Of a stretch of DNA of 64,000 nt, positions 34,508 to 42,705 are shown in pieces. The DNA is from [Mycobacterium] stephanolepidis (lineage in GTDB: Bacteria > Actinomycetota > Actinomycetes > Mycobacteriales > Mycobacteriaceae). The DNA is taken from NCBI RefSeq assembly GCF_002356335.1, contig NZ_AP018165.1:3472001-3536000 (forward strand). Direction: 5' to 3'. The notes under the pieces are model-generated. The model searched no databases and was not told the DNA's origin. It worked only from the letters and a program-made list of their open reading frames with translations. Positions within the stretch are counted from its first letter, which is position 1. The number at the start of each line of letters is the position of its first letter. A program made the position numbers and the translations under genes.

Positions 34508-34873
34508 TCACGCCCGGAACTGTGGCGGCACGTAGAAATTCTCGTCTGGAATCTGTAAGCCGGTGGGGTTGTCGTAGATGGTGATGCCACGCTTGTCGCG
34601 AACGATCTGAAGGTCGGAGCCAACTTCGAAGTCCCAGATGCCAACTAGCGCAGGCTCGATGTAACAGACATCGTTGTAGTCCACGATCTGCCAGTTGGCG
34701 CCGTTGTTTAGGTAGTCAGAAGTATCGATATCGCTCATGATCTGCCAACCGTTGTCCGCGCCACCTGTGGAAGGTGCCCTCACCATCCAGCGCACTTTTC
34801 CCCGGCGCTCCATGACATTTGTTGTAGCAAGGCACGCACCGGCTTTCGGGATGAACTCGATGTAATCACTCAC
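34508..34873 (-). CDS. DUF2185 (Imm33-like) immunity protein
   Basis: The 121-residue product fits DUF2185, a family listed among immunity proteins of polymorphic-toxin systems: CLATTNVMERRGKVRWMVR, NGWQIMSDIDTSDYLNN and PALVGIWDFEVGSDLQI are the conserved blocks. It has no signal peptide. It stands five bases downstream of the ankyrin-type gene in the GH-E toxin operon, so it may protect against a toxin no longer present, or be a second antidote. Confidence 0.75.
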   Translation of the reverse strand: MSDYIEFIPKAGACLATTNVMERRGKVRWMVRAPSTGGADNGWQIMSDIDTSDYLNNGANWQIVDYNDVCYIEPALVGIWDFEVGSDLQIVRDKRGITIYDNPTGLQIPDENFYVPPQFRA

Positions 34874-34878
34874 GCGAG

Positions 34879-35409
34879 TTAGGCCCCGTTTCGTGCAGAC
34901 TCGTATGCCTCAACACGCTCGCGCAGTAGGGGCAGGTTCCAAGCCGAGTTGAAAATGAGGTCACGCAAAGTGCCCTTGCCGTACGGCGCGTTCAGATCCA
35001 GGTTTGGCTGCTCGAAAAGCACGTCATAGAAGGGGACGCGCTCAGCCTCCGGAGAAGGGCCGTGCTGAATGAACACCGCCAGTGGCGGACCGAAGCGCTT
35101 GGAGACCAGATTGACATCGGCACCGCCACCGATCAGGCGGCGGAGCATCGGAGATTCGTACGCCGTGTCATGTGTGCGTGTGTCGAACAGCACGTGCAGC
35201 ACATTGATGCCGTCCGCGACTACTGACGGGTCAGCCCCGTCGTCAAGTAACCGCGTAGTGATGGCCACGCGTGCTTTAACGTCTTTGTTGGAAACCGATT
35301 TGAACAAGAGCGTACGACCACCTGACGCCAGCTTCGTCGCGTCGGCGGGCGTGTATTCCTTGAGGAAGTCCTCATAGGATGCCCTCTGCGCGGCATACAA
35401 CAGGCTCAT
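34879..35409 (-). CDS. Ankyrin-repeat immunity protein
   Basis: This 176-residue protein contains ankyrin-type repeats, for example TTRLLDDGADPSVVADGINVL and RRLIGGGADVNLVSKRFGP-like blocks with the DGADP and GGADVN turns. Ankyrin proteins are frequent immunity proteins of polymorphic toxins and occur with HNH/Endo VII nucleases. It follows the GH-E toxin by 28 bases on the same strand and is the best candidate for its antidote. The immunity function is inferred from position and fold. Confidence 0.72.
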   Translation of the reverse strand: MSLLYAAQRASYEDFLKEYTPADATKLASGGRTLLFKSVSNKDVKARVAITTRLLDDGADPSVVADGINVLHVLFDTRTHDTAYESPMLRRLIGGGADVNLVSKRFGPPLAVFIQHGPSPEAERVPFYDVLFEQPNLDLNAPYGKGTLRDLIFNSAWNLPLLRERVEAYESARNGA

Positions 35410-35437
35410 GATTCGGTCCGTTTACTCGTTGAATTGT

Positions 35438-37210
35438 TCATGGCCCCTCGTCAATATGCGATCGATTTCGGTAGGGGTCCTGTACCCGATAGTTCTCGGG
35501 GTCGCGATATATCTCCAGGAACTCATCGTATGTCAAATCGCCCCGCAGGTAGTCCTGTTTGAGGTCACGGTACTCACTTCCTCCCACATGGCCCATGTCC
35601 CACAGGCCTTTTCGAGGCTCGCCAGGCTCCCATTCGATAAGTCGATGACCATCCTGAACTACCCAATCATCCCCACGCGGACCATTCGGATGTAGCTCGA
35701 CCCACTGCTGACCTGCACCGGGCTCAGGCAGGTTCAGAAGCTTGTCGCCTATCTGGCCCATCTGCTCGTCACGCGAGTTATTCCAAACGTCTTCCAACTG
35801 CGTTGGCCCGTAGTCTGGTCTGCCGCTGTTCGCATACGGCAAACGGTTTCCATCGGCGTCATATCCGAAGCTGCCAGGTTCGCCTTGCGGAGGTAACGGC
35901 CCGGAATGGTGCGAAGGACCGTCCGAGGCGTTCGGGACTGGATGGTCGACAACGGGGGTCGGGTGATCGACTACGGGTCCGGGATGGGTTGGGCCGCTTG
36001 GTACTTCTGCGGGCGCATGCCCTGCCGCCGGGGGCATGTCATGCGGAAGGGCTGGCGGATCGAGAAGGCCTCCGCGACCGGCGATGGTGGCATCACCGAG
36101 CAGTCCTCGCGCCCCGGCTGCGGCTTCCCCGGCCAGTGGACCGGTCGCCGCGACCGCACCCGCCTGGGCCAGTCCCGCACCGACGTTTTTGGGGATGGTT
36201 TCGGGGTGCTGATAGGAAGTGACCCCTTGGTCGATCATGCCCTTGGCGTCTTGAGCCATTCCGACGCCGGGGAGCAGTTGGTTGACCATTTCGTTTTCGA
36301 TGCCTTTGGCGGTGCCGACCCACGCCTCTTTGAACTTGTCAGCCCCGTTCAGGCCTACCTTGCTCTTAGCCTCATCGATCATTCCGTCGATGGCCTGGTT
36401 GACTCCCTGCCCGAATTGGCGGGCCACACCGGTACCGAAACCATCCGGGGGCTTGGAGGCGCCAGGCAGCTTGTCGAGCGCACCGACAGTCCCGGCGAAG
36501 CTGCCCGCCTTCGTCGGGTCGATCGTGATCTTGTCGCCCGTCGCGGGCGCTTTCGGATACCACTCTTTGTAATTGGCTTGGGTATCGGCACCGGCAGCGG
36601 CAGCCTTAGTCGCACCGGGATCACCGTCAGGGTTGGGTGCTGCCAAGTTCTGTAGCGCTCCAGCGGCACCGTTGGGCTTGATGGCTGAGCCCGGCACGGC
36701 GGGCAACGCCTGCGCAGCCGCACCGGATGGGTCCGGAAGTGTCTTGGCGGCTTTGACAGCTGCCTCTAAGTCGGCGTTGGCGCGGTCCCCGGCTGCCTGA
36801 ATCTGCCGCAGGGTGCTGGTCAGGTAGTCCAGTTCGTTTTTGTCGTACTTGCCGTTCGGCGGGGTGACTTCGCCGGTGTCGTAGTTGATCGTGAATTTGC
36901 CGTTGGCAGCATCGTTTTCGATTTTCTTGAGCAGCTGTTGCACACCCTCGAACTCATCGGCAGCTACCCGGATTTTGCCGGCCGCGCCGGTTTGGGCGTC
37001 GGCATGGCCTTCGAGATATCTGCCGTGCCCATCAAGCTCATGGTGGGCCGCGTCCCCGGAGAGGCCTTTCCAGCCCTCGCCCATGATCGGCAGCCGCTCT
37101 ACGCCCCGTTTCATGTCGCGGTTCGCCTCTGCCATCGCTTCGAGCCCATCGGCTACATCGCGGAACGTCTGGACCTTGACGCGTTTAATCTCGGCCAGCG
37201 ACAACGACAT
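35438..37210 (-). CDS. WXG-type polymorphic toxin with GH-E nuclease domain
   Basis: The 590-residue protein starts with a helical delivery domain carrying GWKGLSGDAAHHE, a WXG-like turn, and continues through a linker nearly identical to the toxin at 54889-56625 until about residue 300. After a proline and histidine-rich linker (residues about 390-440), the C-terminal part reads FGYDADGNRLPYANSGRPDY, then WDMGHVGGSEYRDLKQDY and YRDPENYRVQDP followed by RNRSHIDE, the pattern of the HNH/Endo VII superfamily GH-E nucleases. It starts four bases after a WXG100 gene, so type VII secretion is the likely route. The family pattern is clear; secretion and target are inferred. Confidence 0.85.
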   Translation of the reverse strand: MSLSLAEIKRVKVQTFRDVADGLEAMAEANRDMKRGVERLPIMGEGWKGLSGDAAHHELDGHGRYLEGHADAQTGAAGKIRVAADEFEGVQQLLKKIENDAANGKFTINYDTGEVTPPNGKYDKNELDYLTSTLRQIQAAGDRANADLEAAVKAAKTLPDPSGAAAQALPAVPGSAIKPNGAAGALQNLAAPNPDGDPGATKAAAAGADTQANYKEWYPKAPATGDKITIDPTKAGSFAGTVGALDKLPGASKPPDGFGTGVARQFGQGVNQAIDGMIDEAKSKVGLNGADKFKEAWVGTAKGIENEMVNQLLPGVGMAQDAKGMIDQGVTSYQHPETIPKNVGAGLAQAGAVAATGPLAGEAAAGARGLLGDATIAGRGGLLDPPALPHDMPPAAGHAPAEVPSGPTHPGPVVDHPTPVVDHPVPNASDGPSHHSGPLPPQGEPGSFGYDADGNRLPYANSGRPDYGPTQLEDVWNNSRDEQMGQIGDKLLNLPEPGAGQQWVELHPNGPRGDDWVVQDGHRLIEWEPGEPRKGLWDMGHVGGSEYRDLKQDYLRGDLTYDEFLEIYRDPENYRVQDPYRNRSHIDEGP

Positions 37211-37214
37211 GCGG

Positions 37215-37529
37215 CTATGCCTTTGCCTGCGGTGGTCGGGAGTTCAGGATGTTGATCGCCGTCTGTTCTTCCATCCCGGCGAACCCGTACCCGATCTGAT
37301 CGAGAGTGTCACGGTAGTGGGTCGACTCGTTCTCGACATGCTTGGAATGGCCTTGCAACTCGGTGGCTGTGGACCCAAGGGCCGAGGCCGCGCCACCTAC
37401 CCATCCCGACATGGCGGCATCTATGAGAGCGTGAGCTTTGGTGTGTGCCGCCCGATGCGTAGCCAGCAGCCGATCCATCTCATTGGCCGACACATGCAGC
37501 GACTCAGGACTGACCTGCAACTGGCCCAC
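37215..37529 (-). CDS. WXG100-family ESX partner protein
   Basis: The 104-residue protein has the WXG100 layout: two helices joined by the SGWVGGA turn (WVG at about residue 44). GTG 37529 is chosen because it aligns with the start of the close homologue at 54574 and has a GAGGGG sequence upstream. It is followed within five bases by the GH-E toxin gene, with which it should form a heterodimer for ESX secretion, by analogy with other WXG pairs. Confidence 0.88.
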   Translation of the reverse strand: MGQLQVSPESLHVSANEMDRLLATHRAAHTKAHALIDAAMSGWVGGAASALGSTATELQGHSKHVENESTHYRDTLDQIGYGFAGMEEQTAINILNSRPPQAKA

Positions 37530-37655
37530 AGCAACACCCCCTCGCACCGCCTGGCTCCCAGTCGGTCATTGCCGGATGGTATCGCCGTTGAGTTTGCCGC
37601 CGCAACGGGCAAGGCCGCGCATAGCGCTGACCAGCGCGGACGGTCGTCGTGCGAA

Positions 37656-37677
37656 TTAGTGATGATTTAGTGATGAC
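37656..37677 (+). repeat. Integrase arm-type repeats of attR
   Basis: Two tandem copies of TTAGTGATGA(C/T) stand about 57 bases inside the attR core, in the same orientation as the pair near attL. They fit the arm-type sites of the tyrosine integrase. Confidence 0.6.
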
Positions 37678-37706
37678 TTCGGGCATTTTCGCCCCCGGAT
37701 ACAAAG

Positions 37707-37731
37707 AATCCCAGGCCTGTGACCTGGGATT
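37707..37731 (-). terminator. tRNA-Ala terminator carried by the prophage
   Basis: A 9-bp stem (AATCCCAGG with CCTGGGATT, seven-base loop) lies just after the 3' end of tRNA-Ala on the minus strand, followed by a T-rich stretch. It replaces the original terminator that is now beyond attL. Confidence 0.6.
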
Positions 37732-37734
37732 ATT

Positions 37735-37770
37735 GTGGAGCTAAGGGGACTCGAACCCCTGACCCCCACA
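37735..37770 (-). other. attR core
   Basis: These 36 bases are the right copy of the duplicated core and form the 3' half of the intact tRNA-Ala. Insertion therefore left the tRNA gene functional. Confidence 0.9.
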
Positions 37771-37808
37771 CTGCCAGTGTGGTGCGCTACCAGCTGCGCC
37801 ATAGCCCC
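37736..37808 (-). tRNA. tRNA-Ala (GGC)
   Basis: The 73-nt minus-strand sequence folds as a complete cloverleaf: acceptor GGGGCTA with TAGCTCC, D-arm GCGC, anticodon stem CCACA with TGTGG around the loop CTGGCAG (anticodon GGC) and T-arm AGGGG-TTCGAGT-CCCCT. CCA is not encoded. It is the attachment site of the adjacent prophage. Confidence 0.95.
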
Positions 37809-37863
37809 ATGTTAAGTTGTGTGCTCGGACGAAGTTACACCACGGCGACGGGCTCTCAAAATC

Positions 37864-39048
37864 TCAGCGCTCAGGACCGCCGACATCCTCTGCTACTTCC
37901 TGCATACTCCTAACCTGCGGTGACGCAAGTCTCCCCAGTGTCTCCGGTGCGAACACCCACGCCACAGCCGCGATTAGCGGCATCGCACCGCCCACCACAA
38001 ACGCCCATCCGTACGACGTGTGCTCGGCGATGACCCCCGCGACGACGGGTCCTATCACCAGCCCGACATCGGAGGTCATCTGGAAGGTGGCCAGCGCCGT
38101 CCCTGCCCGGCCCCGGCTGCCCACCACATCGGCCACGGCGGCCTGCTGCGGCGACGCATACAGACCCGCGCCTATCCCACCGATGAGCGACAGGACGATG
38201 AGTGCCGGCAGCGACGATGTGAAGCCCATCGCCACCACGGTCGAACCACAGACCACCAGCCCGGCGACCACCAGCGGCTTACGCCCGATGTCATCGGACC
38301 ACGACCCCGCCAGGAAGGCCGTGGACACGTCCCCTGCCGCGAATGCGGCGAACACCAGTCCGGCGGCGCCCGGGCGCTGATGCAGCGCCTCGATCACAAA
38401 CAGCGGAAGCAAAGCCCCACGGATTCCGAAGATGGCCCATCCCGCACTGAAATTCGACATCAGCGCGGCCAGAAAGGTTCGGTGATGCAGAGCGGATTTC
38501 AGTGTCACCGGAGTGCCGTGATGCTCGTCGGCGACCTCCAGCAGCGTGGAGCGCCGCAGCCCGAAGTGGACCAGCACGGCGACGGCCACCAGCGCCGCCG
38601 CGTAGATGATGAACGGCGCCGAAAGACTCAGGCCCACAACGGCACTACCCAAGACGGGCCCGGCCACCATCCCGAGCAGGAAGCTCGACCCGTACAACCC
38701 CTGTGCACGTCCGCGAATCTCTTCGGGCGCGATGCGCACCAGCAGCGCGGCCGCCGATACGGTGAACATGGTGGAGCCGACACCACCGAGTGACCGGAAC
38801 ACCAGCAGCTGCCAGTAGTCATGCACGAAGGCGCAGCACCCGGTGGATACCGCGACGATCAGCAGCCCGGACACGTAGACCCAGCGCTCCCCCAGCCGCT
38901 GCACCAGCGCGCCCGCGGCCGGTGCGAACACCAGCCGGAATGCGGCAAACGAGCTCACCACCGCGGTCGCCGCCGTGACACTGACCCCGAAGCTGCGCGC
39001 GTACTGCGGCAATGCGGGCGCCACCACACCAAAACCCAGCGCGATCAC
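37864..39048 (-). CDS. MFS transporter
   Basis: The frame encodes about 394 residues with twelve hydrophobic segments and the MFS loop GSWSDDIGRKPLVV between helices. It resembles drug-efflux or sugar-efflux MFS proteins. The annotated start, GTG 39048, lies inside the first membrane helix; the same frame continues upstream with PWEIWVLVVACL but offers no ATG, GTG or TTG before entering the phosphoglucomutase end. Either a rare start codon is used or the N-terminus is damaged. The substrate is unknown. Confidence 0.85.
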   Translation of the reverse strand: MIALGFGVVAPALPQYARSFGVSVTAATAVVSSFAAFRLVFAPAAGALVQRLGERWVYVSGLLIVAVSTGCCAFVHDYWQLLVFRSLGGVGSTMFTVSAAALLVRIAPEEIRGRAQGLYGSSFLLGMVAGPVLGSAVVGLSLSAPFIIYAAALVAVAVLVHFGLRRSTLLEVADEHHGTPVTLKSALHHRTFLAALMSNFSAGWAIFGIRGALLPLFVIEALHQRPGAAGLVFAAFAAGDVSTAFLAGSWSDDIGRKPLVVAGLVVCGSTVVAMGFTSSLPALIVLSLIGGIGAGLYASPQQAAVADVVGSRGRAGTALATFQMTSDVGLVIGPVVAGVIAEHTSYGWAFVVGGAMPLIAAVAWVFAPETLGRLASPQVRSMQEVAEDVGGPER

Positions 39049-39125
39049 CAGGCACGCGACAACCAGGACCCAGATCTCCCAGGGCAGGCGCGGTTTGGTG
39101 TCCGCCTCGTTACCGGGACAGCCGC

Positions 39126-40755
39126 TTACCCGATCACCGATGAGACCACCTCGCGGGCAGCGTCCTGCACCTGCCGCAAGTGTTCTGCCCCCAGAAACGA
39201 TTCTGCATAGATCTTGTATACATCCTCGGTGCCCGACGGCCGTGCCGCGAACCAGGCGTTTTCGGTGACAACCTTGAGCCCGCCGATCGGGGCGCCGTTG
39301 CCGGGCGCATTGGTCAGCTTGGCGACGATGGGTTCACCGGCCAGTTCGGTGGCGCCGACCTGCTCGGGCGAAAGCTTGCCCAACACAGCCTTCTGCTCAC
39401 GGCTCGCGGGCGCGTCGACGCGCGCATATGTTGGGGCTCCGTACTTCTCGGTCAGCTGCCCGTAGCGCTGCGAGGGCGTGGCCCCGGTGACCGCAAGGAT
39501 CTCCGAGGCCAGCAGGGCGGCGATGATGCCGTCCTTGTCCGTGGTCCACACCGATCCGTCACGACGCAGGAAGGACGCTCCGGCGCTCTCCTCGCCACCG
39601 AAACCGATTGTCCCGCTGATCAACCCGTCCACAAACCACTTGAATCCGACAGGCACCTCGAGCAGCGTTCGGTTCAGCCCCGCCACCACCCGGTCGATGA
39701 TCGACGAACTCACCAGCGTCTTGCCCACCGCGGTTTCGGCGGCCCAGCCGTCCCGGTGGCTGAACAGGTAGTCGATGGCCACCGCCAGGTAATGGTTGGG
39801 ATTCATCAGTCCCGCATCGGGAGTCACGATGCCGTGTCGATCTGAGTCCGCGTCGTTCCCCGTCGCAATCTGGTATTTGTCCCGCGAGGCCACCAACGAG
39901 GCCATCGCATCGGGCGAGGAGCAGTCCATCCGGATCTTGCCGTCGTGATCCAGGGTCATGAACCGCCAGGTGGCGTCCACCAGCGGGTTCACCACCGTCA
40001 GGTCCAGCGACCAGCGATCGGCGATGGCGGCCCAGTAGTCGACGCTTGCCCCGCCCAGCGGGTCGGCACCGATCCGGATGCCTGCACCCTTGATGACGTC
40101 GAGGTCGACGACGTTGATGAGGTCGTCCACATACGTCTGCTGAAAGTCATATCGCTGCACGGATTTCAGCGCCTCTGCCAACGGGACCCGTTTCACCGAG
40201 CGCCAGCCCGAGCGCAGAATCTCGTTGGCGCGCGCGGCGATCGCCCCGGTGGCATCGGTGTCGGCAGGCCCGCCGTGCGGCGGGTTGTACTTGAACCCGC
40301 CGTCGCGGGGCGGGTTATGCGACGGGGTAACGACTATCCCGTCGGCCAAATCCGCGGTCTTGCCCTGGTTGTGCCGCAGGATCGCGTGGCTCACCGCCGG
40401 AGTCGGGGTGTATCGGTCACGCGAATCCACGGCCACCACAACACCATTAGCGGCCAACACTTCCAGAGCGCTGGTCCACGCGGGCTCGGAGAGTGCGTGG
40501 GTGTCACGACCGATGAACAGTGGCCCGGTGGTGCCCTGCGAGGCCCGGTACTCGACGATCGCCTGGGTGGTAGCGACGATGTGCGCCTCGTTGAAGGCAC
40601 CGTCGAGACTCGACCCTCGGTGTCCCGAAGTCCCGAAGACGACCTGCTGCGCCGCGTCCCCCGGGTCGGGGTCAATCGCGTAATACGCGGTCACCACGTG
40701 GGCGATGTCGATGAGGTCTTCCGGCTGGGCCGGCTGTCCGGCGCGCGCGTTGCTC
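39126..40755 (-). CDS. pgm: Phosphoglucomutase, alpha-D-glucose type
   Basis: The 542-residue enzyme interconverts glucose 1-phosphate and glucose 6-phosphate. All four family loops are visible: the phosphoserine loop [12 protein letters not shown], the metal loop [10 protein letters not shown], the sugar loop GFGGEESAG and the phosphate-binding [15 protein letters not shown]. The N-terminal block [10 protein letters not shown] is also present. GTG 40755 starts a protein of the usual length; the longer open frame upstream is composed of unrelated arginine- and serine-rich sequence. Glucose 1-phosphate supplies trehalose, glycogen and cell-wall precursors. The MFS transporter gene follows immediately downstream. 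Confidence 0.95.
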
Positions 40756-40806
40756 ACCCGCCTGATTCTGCCCGGATGAGGTGAACCGTGTCTTACCGAA
40801 CGGTCG

Positions 40807-41130
40807 CTATTGGAGTGGCTGAATGCCGACGGCGGTGCCGTAGGCACACACCTCGACGCCCGTGTTGGCGTACTCGGTGGTCTCGAATCGGAACGCGACC
40901 ACCGCATTCGCGCCGCGCGACTCGGCTTCTGCCGCCAATCGGGACAGTGCCTCGCGACGACTCTCGTGCAACAACTGAGTGATGCCCTTGAGCTCACCGC
41001 CCGCAATGGACTTGAACGAAGCGGCAAGGTTGGAGCCGATGTGCCGCGATCGCACGGTCAAACCGAAGACCTCGCCGAACACCGCGGCGATCTTGTACCC
41101 GGGGATGTCGTTGCTCGTCACAATGATCAT
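40807..41130 (-). CDS. YbjQ/UPF0145 family protein
   Basis: The 107-residue product matches the YbjQ family, small pentameric proteins of unknown role: [54 protein letters not shown] and [10 protein letters not shown] are the typical blocks. ATG 41130 starts directly at this pattern. It lies between phosphoglucomutase and a carboxylesterase gene, all on the minus strand. Confidence 0.9.
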   Translation of the reverse strand: MIIVTSNDIPGYKIAAVFGEVFGLTVRSRHIGSNLAASFKSIAGGELKGITQLLHESRREALSRLAAEAESRGANAVVAFRFETTEYANTGVEVCAYGTAVGIQPLQ

Positions 41131-41156
41131 GGGCCCAAGGTACCGCCGCCATTCGG

Positions 41157-42662
41157 TCACACGATCGAGGTGGCGTCCTGCCACAGCGGGCGCCGATCTC
41201 CGTCGGGATCGGCCTCGAGCCGGGACGGACTATCGATGATCAACACCTGACGCTCCGGCACCGTGTGGGCGGGCCAGCCGTCACCGGGGCTCCCGGTCCA
41301 CGCGAATGACAGCCAGCGCCTCTGCATCTCGTCGCTGACGGCCCGCGCGGCCGCGTGATCTCTGCGTCCCGCCAGGATGGGCCCGGCGATGGTCCGGTAG
41401 GTACCGAAGACCGCGAGGAGTTCGATCGCGTGGGTGGGTCCCAGCCCGTAGCGGCGTAACGCCCGCGTCGCGTAGTCATACCGGTAGAAGTACGTCGGCG
41501 CGTACTGGCCGTGCGCCTCCGCCACGCGCCATGCCGCCGAGCCGAATGCCAGGTCACCGGCCAGCTGTAGGAGTGCCTTCTCCGACGGGTACCCGTCGTA
41601 ACGACCGACAACGCGCTGAACAAAATCCGGCCCGTCCTTGGACAACGCGTGCTCCAGCGCATCCGGGGTGATCGGGAGGATCTTGAGGATCTTGGTGAAC
41701 AGGGTGGCCTCTTCGGCGTTGTAGCCGATGATGAGTGGAACACGATGTGCCTCACCGCGTTCGATGGCCTCCACGGGATCGACAGGCAGCACGTCGCCGT
41801 CGACGCTCGGCCCGATCCGCAGCGACAGCCCTGGTACGTGTTTGGCCGATCCGATCAGCCGGAACAGGGCCTTCACCAGATTTTTCGGCTTCGCGGAGAG
41901 AACTGTTTCGGCCGCGTTCGAGTCGGTCGCACCCAGATACTTCGCGAACTGGCGCGCATTCACCACGGCATCCTCGGCACTGACCACCAGCCCGCTGGCG
42001 GTGCTCTGGCAGATCGCCCGGTGGAACAGTCCTGCGGCCGAGGGCACCGCAAGCAGCGTGTTCACGGCGTGCGACCCGGCACTCTCCCCGAAGATCGTCA
42101 CGTTGTGGGGATCACCCCCGAAGGCGCCGATGTTGTCGCGCACCCACTGCAGCGCCAGCACCAAATCGCGCAAGTACAGGTTGCTGTCGATGGTGTGCTT
42201 CTCGTCCGACAGCGACGAGAGGTCCACGCAGCCGAGTCCACCCAGGCGGTAGTTGACAGACACATACACACATCCACGGCGCGCGAGACTCGCGCCGTCA
42301 TAGAGCGGGGTCGCCGAGCTGCCCAGGAAGTAGCCCCCGCCGTGGATGAAGAACATCACCGGCAACGGCCCACTGACCGGCCCCTCGGGCGCGACCACGT
42401 TGAGGGTCAGGCAGTCCTCGCTGAGCTTCTGCGGCTTGCCGGGCAGGATGATCGCGAAGCGATGCTGCTGGATAGAGGCCGCACCCCACGTGCGGCACTT
42501 GCGCACACCCGTCCACGGCCGGGCCGGGCGTGGCGCGCGCAGGCGCAGCGGACCCACCGGCGGCTCGGCGTAGGGAATCCCACGGAAGCGATGCACGCCG
42601 CCTCGGGTGAATCCTTCGACGGTGCCGTTGACGGTGTTGATGCGGATGGGCTTCTTTGCCAT
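41157..42662 (-). CDS. Type-B carboxylesterase
   Basis: The 501-residue enzyme belongs to the carboxylesterase type-B family. It has the oxyanion loop IHGGGYFLGSS, the nucleophile motif FGESAGSHAV near residue 187, and the glutamate and histidine positions in GYNAEEATLF and GPTHAIELLAVFGTY. No signal peptide is present. A closely related gene lies immediately upstream (42706-44226), indicating tandem duplication. A GTG six bases before ATG 42662 is possible. Natural ester substrates are unknown. Confidence 0.92.
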   Translation of the reverse strand: MAKKPIRINTVNGTVEGFTRGGVHRFRGIPYAEPPVGPLRLRAPRPARPWTGVRKCRTWGAASIQQHRFAIILPGKPQKLSEDCLTLNVVAPEGPVSGPLPVMFFIHGGGYFLGSSATPLYDGASLARRGCVYVSVNYRLGGLGCVDLSSLSDEKHTIDSNLYLRDLVLALQWVRDNIGAFGGDPHNVTIFGESAGSHAVNTLLAVPSAAGLFHRAICQSTASGLVVSAEDAVVNARQFAKYLGATDSNAAETVLSAKPKNLVKALFRLIGSAKHVPGLSLRIGPSVDGDVLPVDPVEAIERGEAHRVPLIIGYNAEEATLFTKILKILPITPDALEHALSKDGPDFVQRVVGRYDGYPSEKALLQLAGDLAFGSAAWRVAEAHGQYAPTYFYRYDYATRALRRYGLGPTHAIELLAVFGTYRTIAGPILAGRRDHAAARAVSDEMQRRWLSFAWTGSPGDGWPAHTVPERQVLIIDSPSRLEADPDGDRRPLWQDATSIV

Positions 42663-42705
42663 CGGCACATCCTAGGTAACCAACCGGTTGGCCCACAATG
42701 GTCAA

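Larger units (their letters stand above)
24392..37770. mobile_element. Decayed prophage at tRNA-Ala
   Basis: A 36-bp direct repeat of the tRNA-Ala 3' half (24392-24427 and 37735-37770) bounds about 13.3 kb with a tyrosine integrase at the left end. Present are the integration and immunity-side genes, two broken virion or lysis genes, and two toxin/immunity loci. Capsid, portal, packaging, most tail and lysin genes are missing, so it cannot produce particles. Two insertion sequences have landed inside. Confidence 0.9.

Noticed and set aside
36000..36700. Open frames on the plus strand opposite the GH-E toxin
   Set aside because: They follow the codon phase of the toxin and show no domain.
24569..37677. 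Spaced TTAGTGATGAC repeats considered as a CRISPR array
   Set aside because: Only two tandem pairs at the two prophage ends, without spacers; arm-type integrase sites fit better. No CRISPR array was seen elsewhere in the window.
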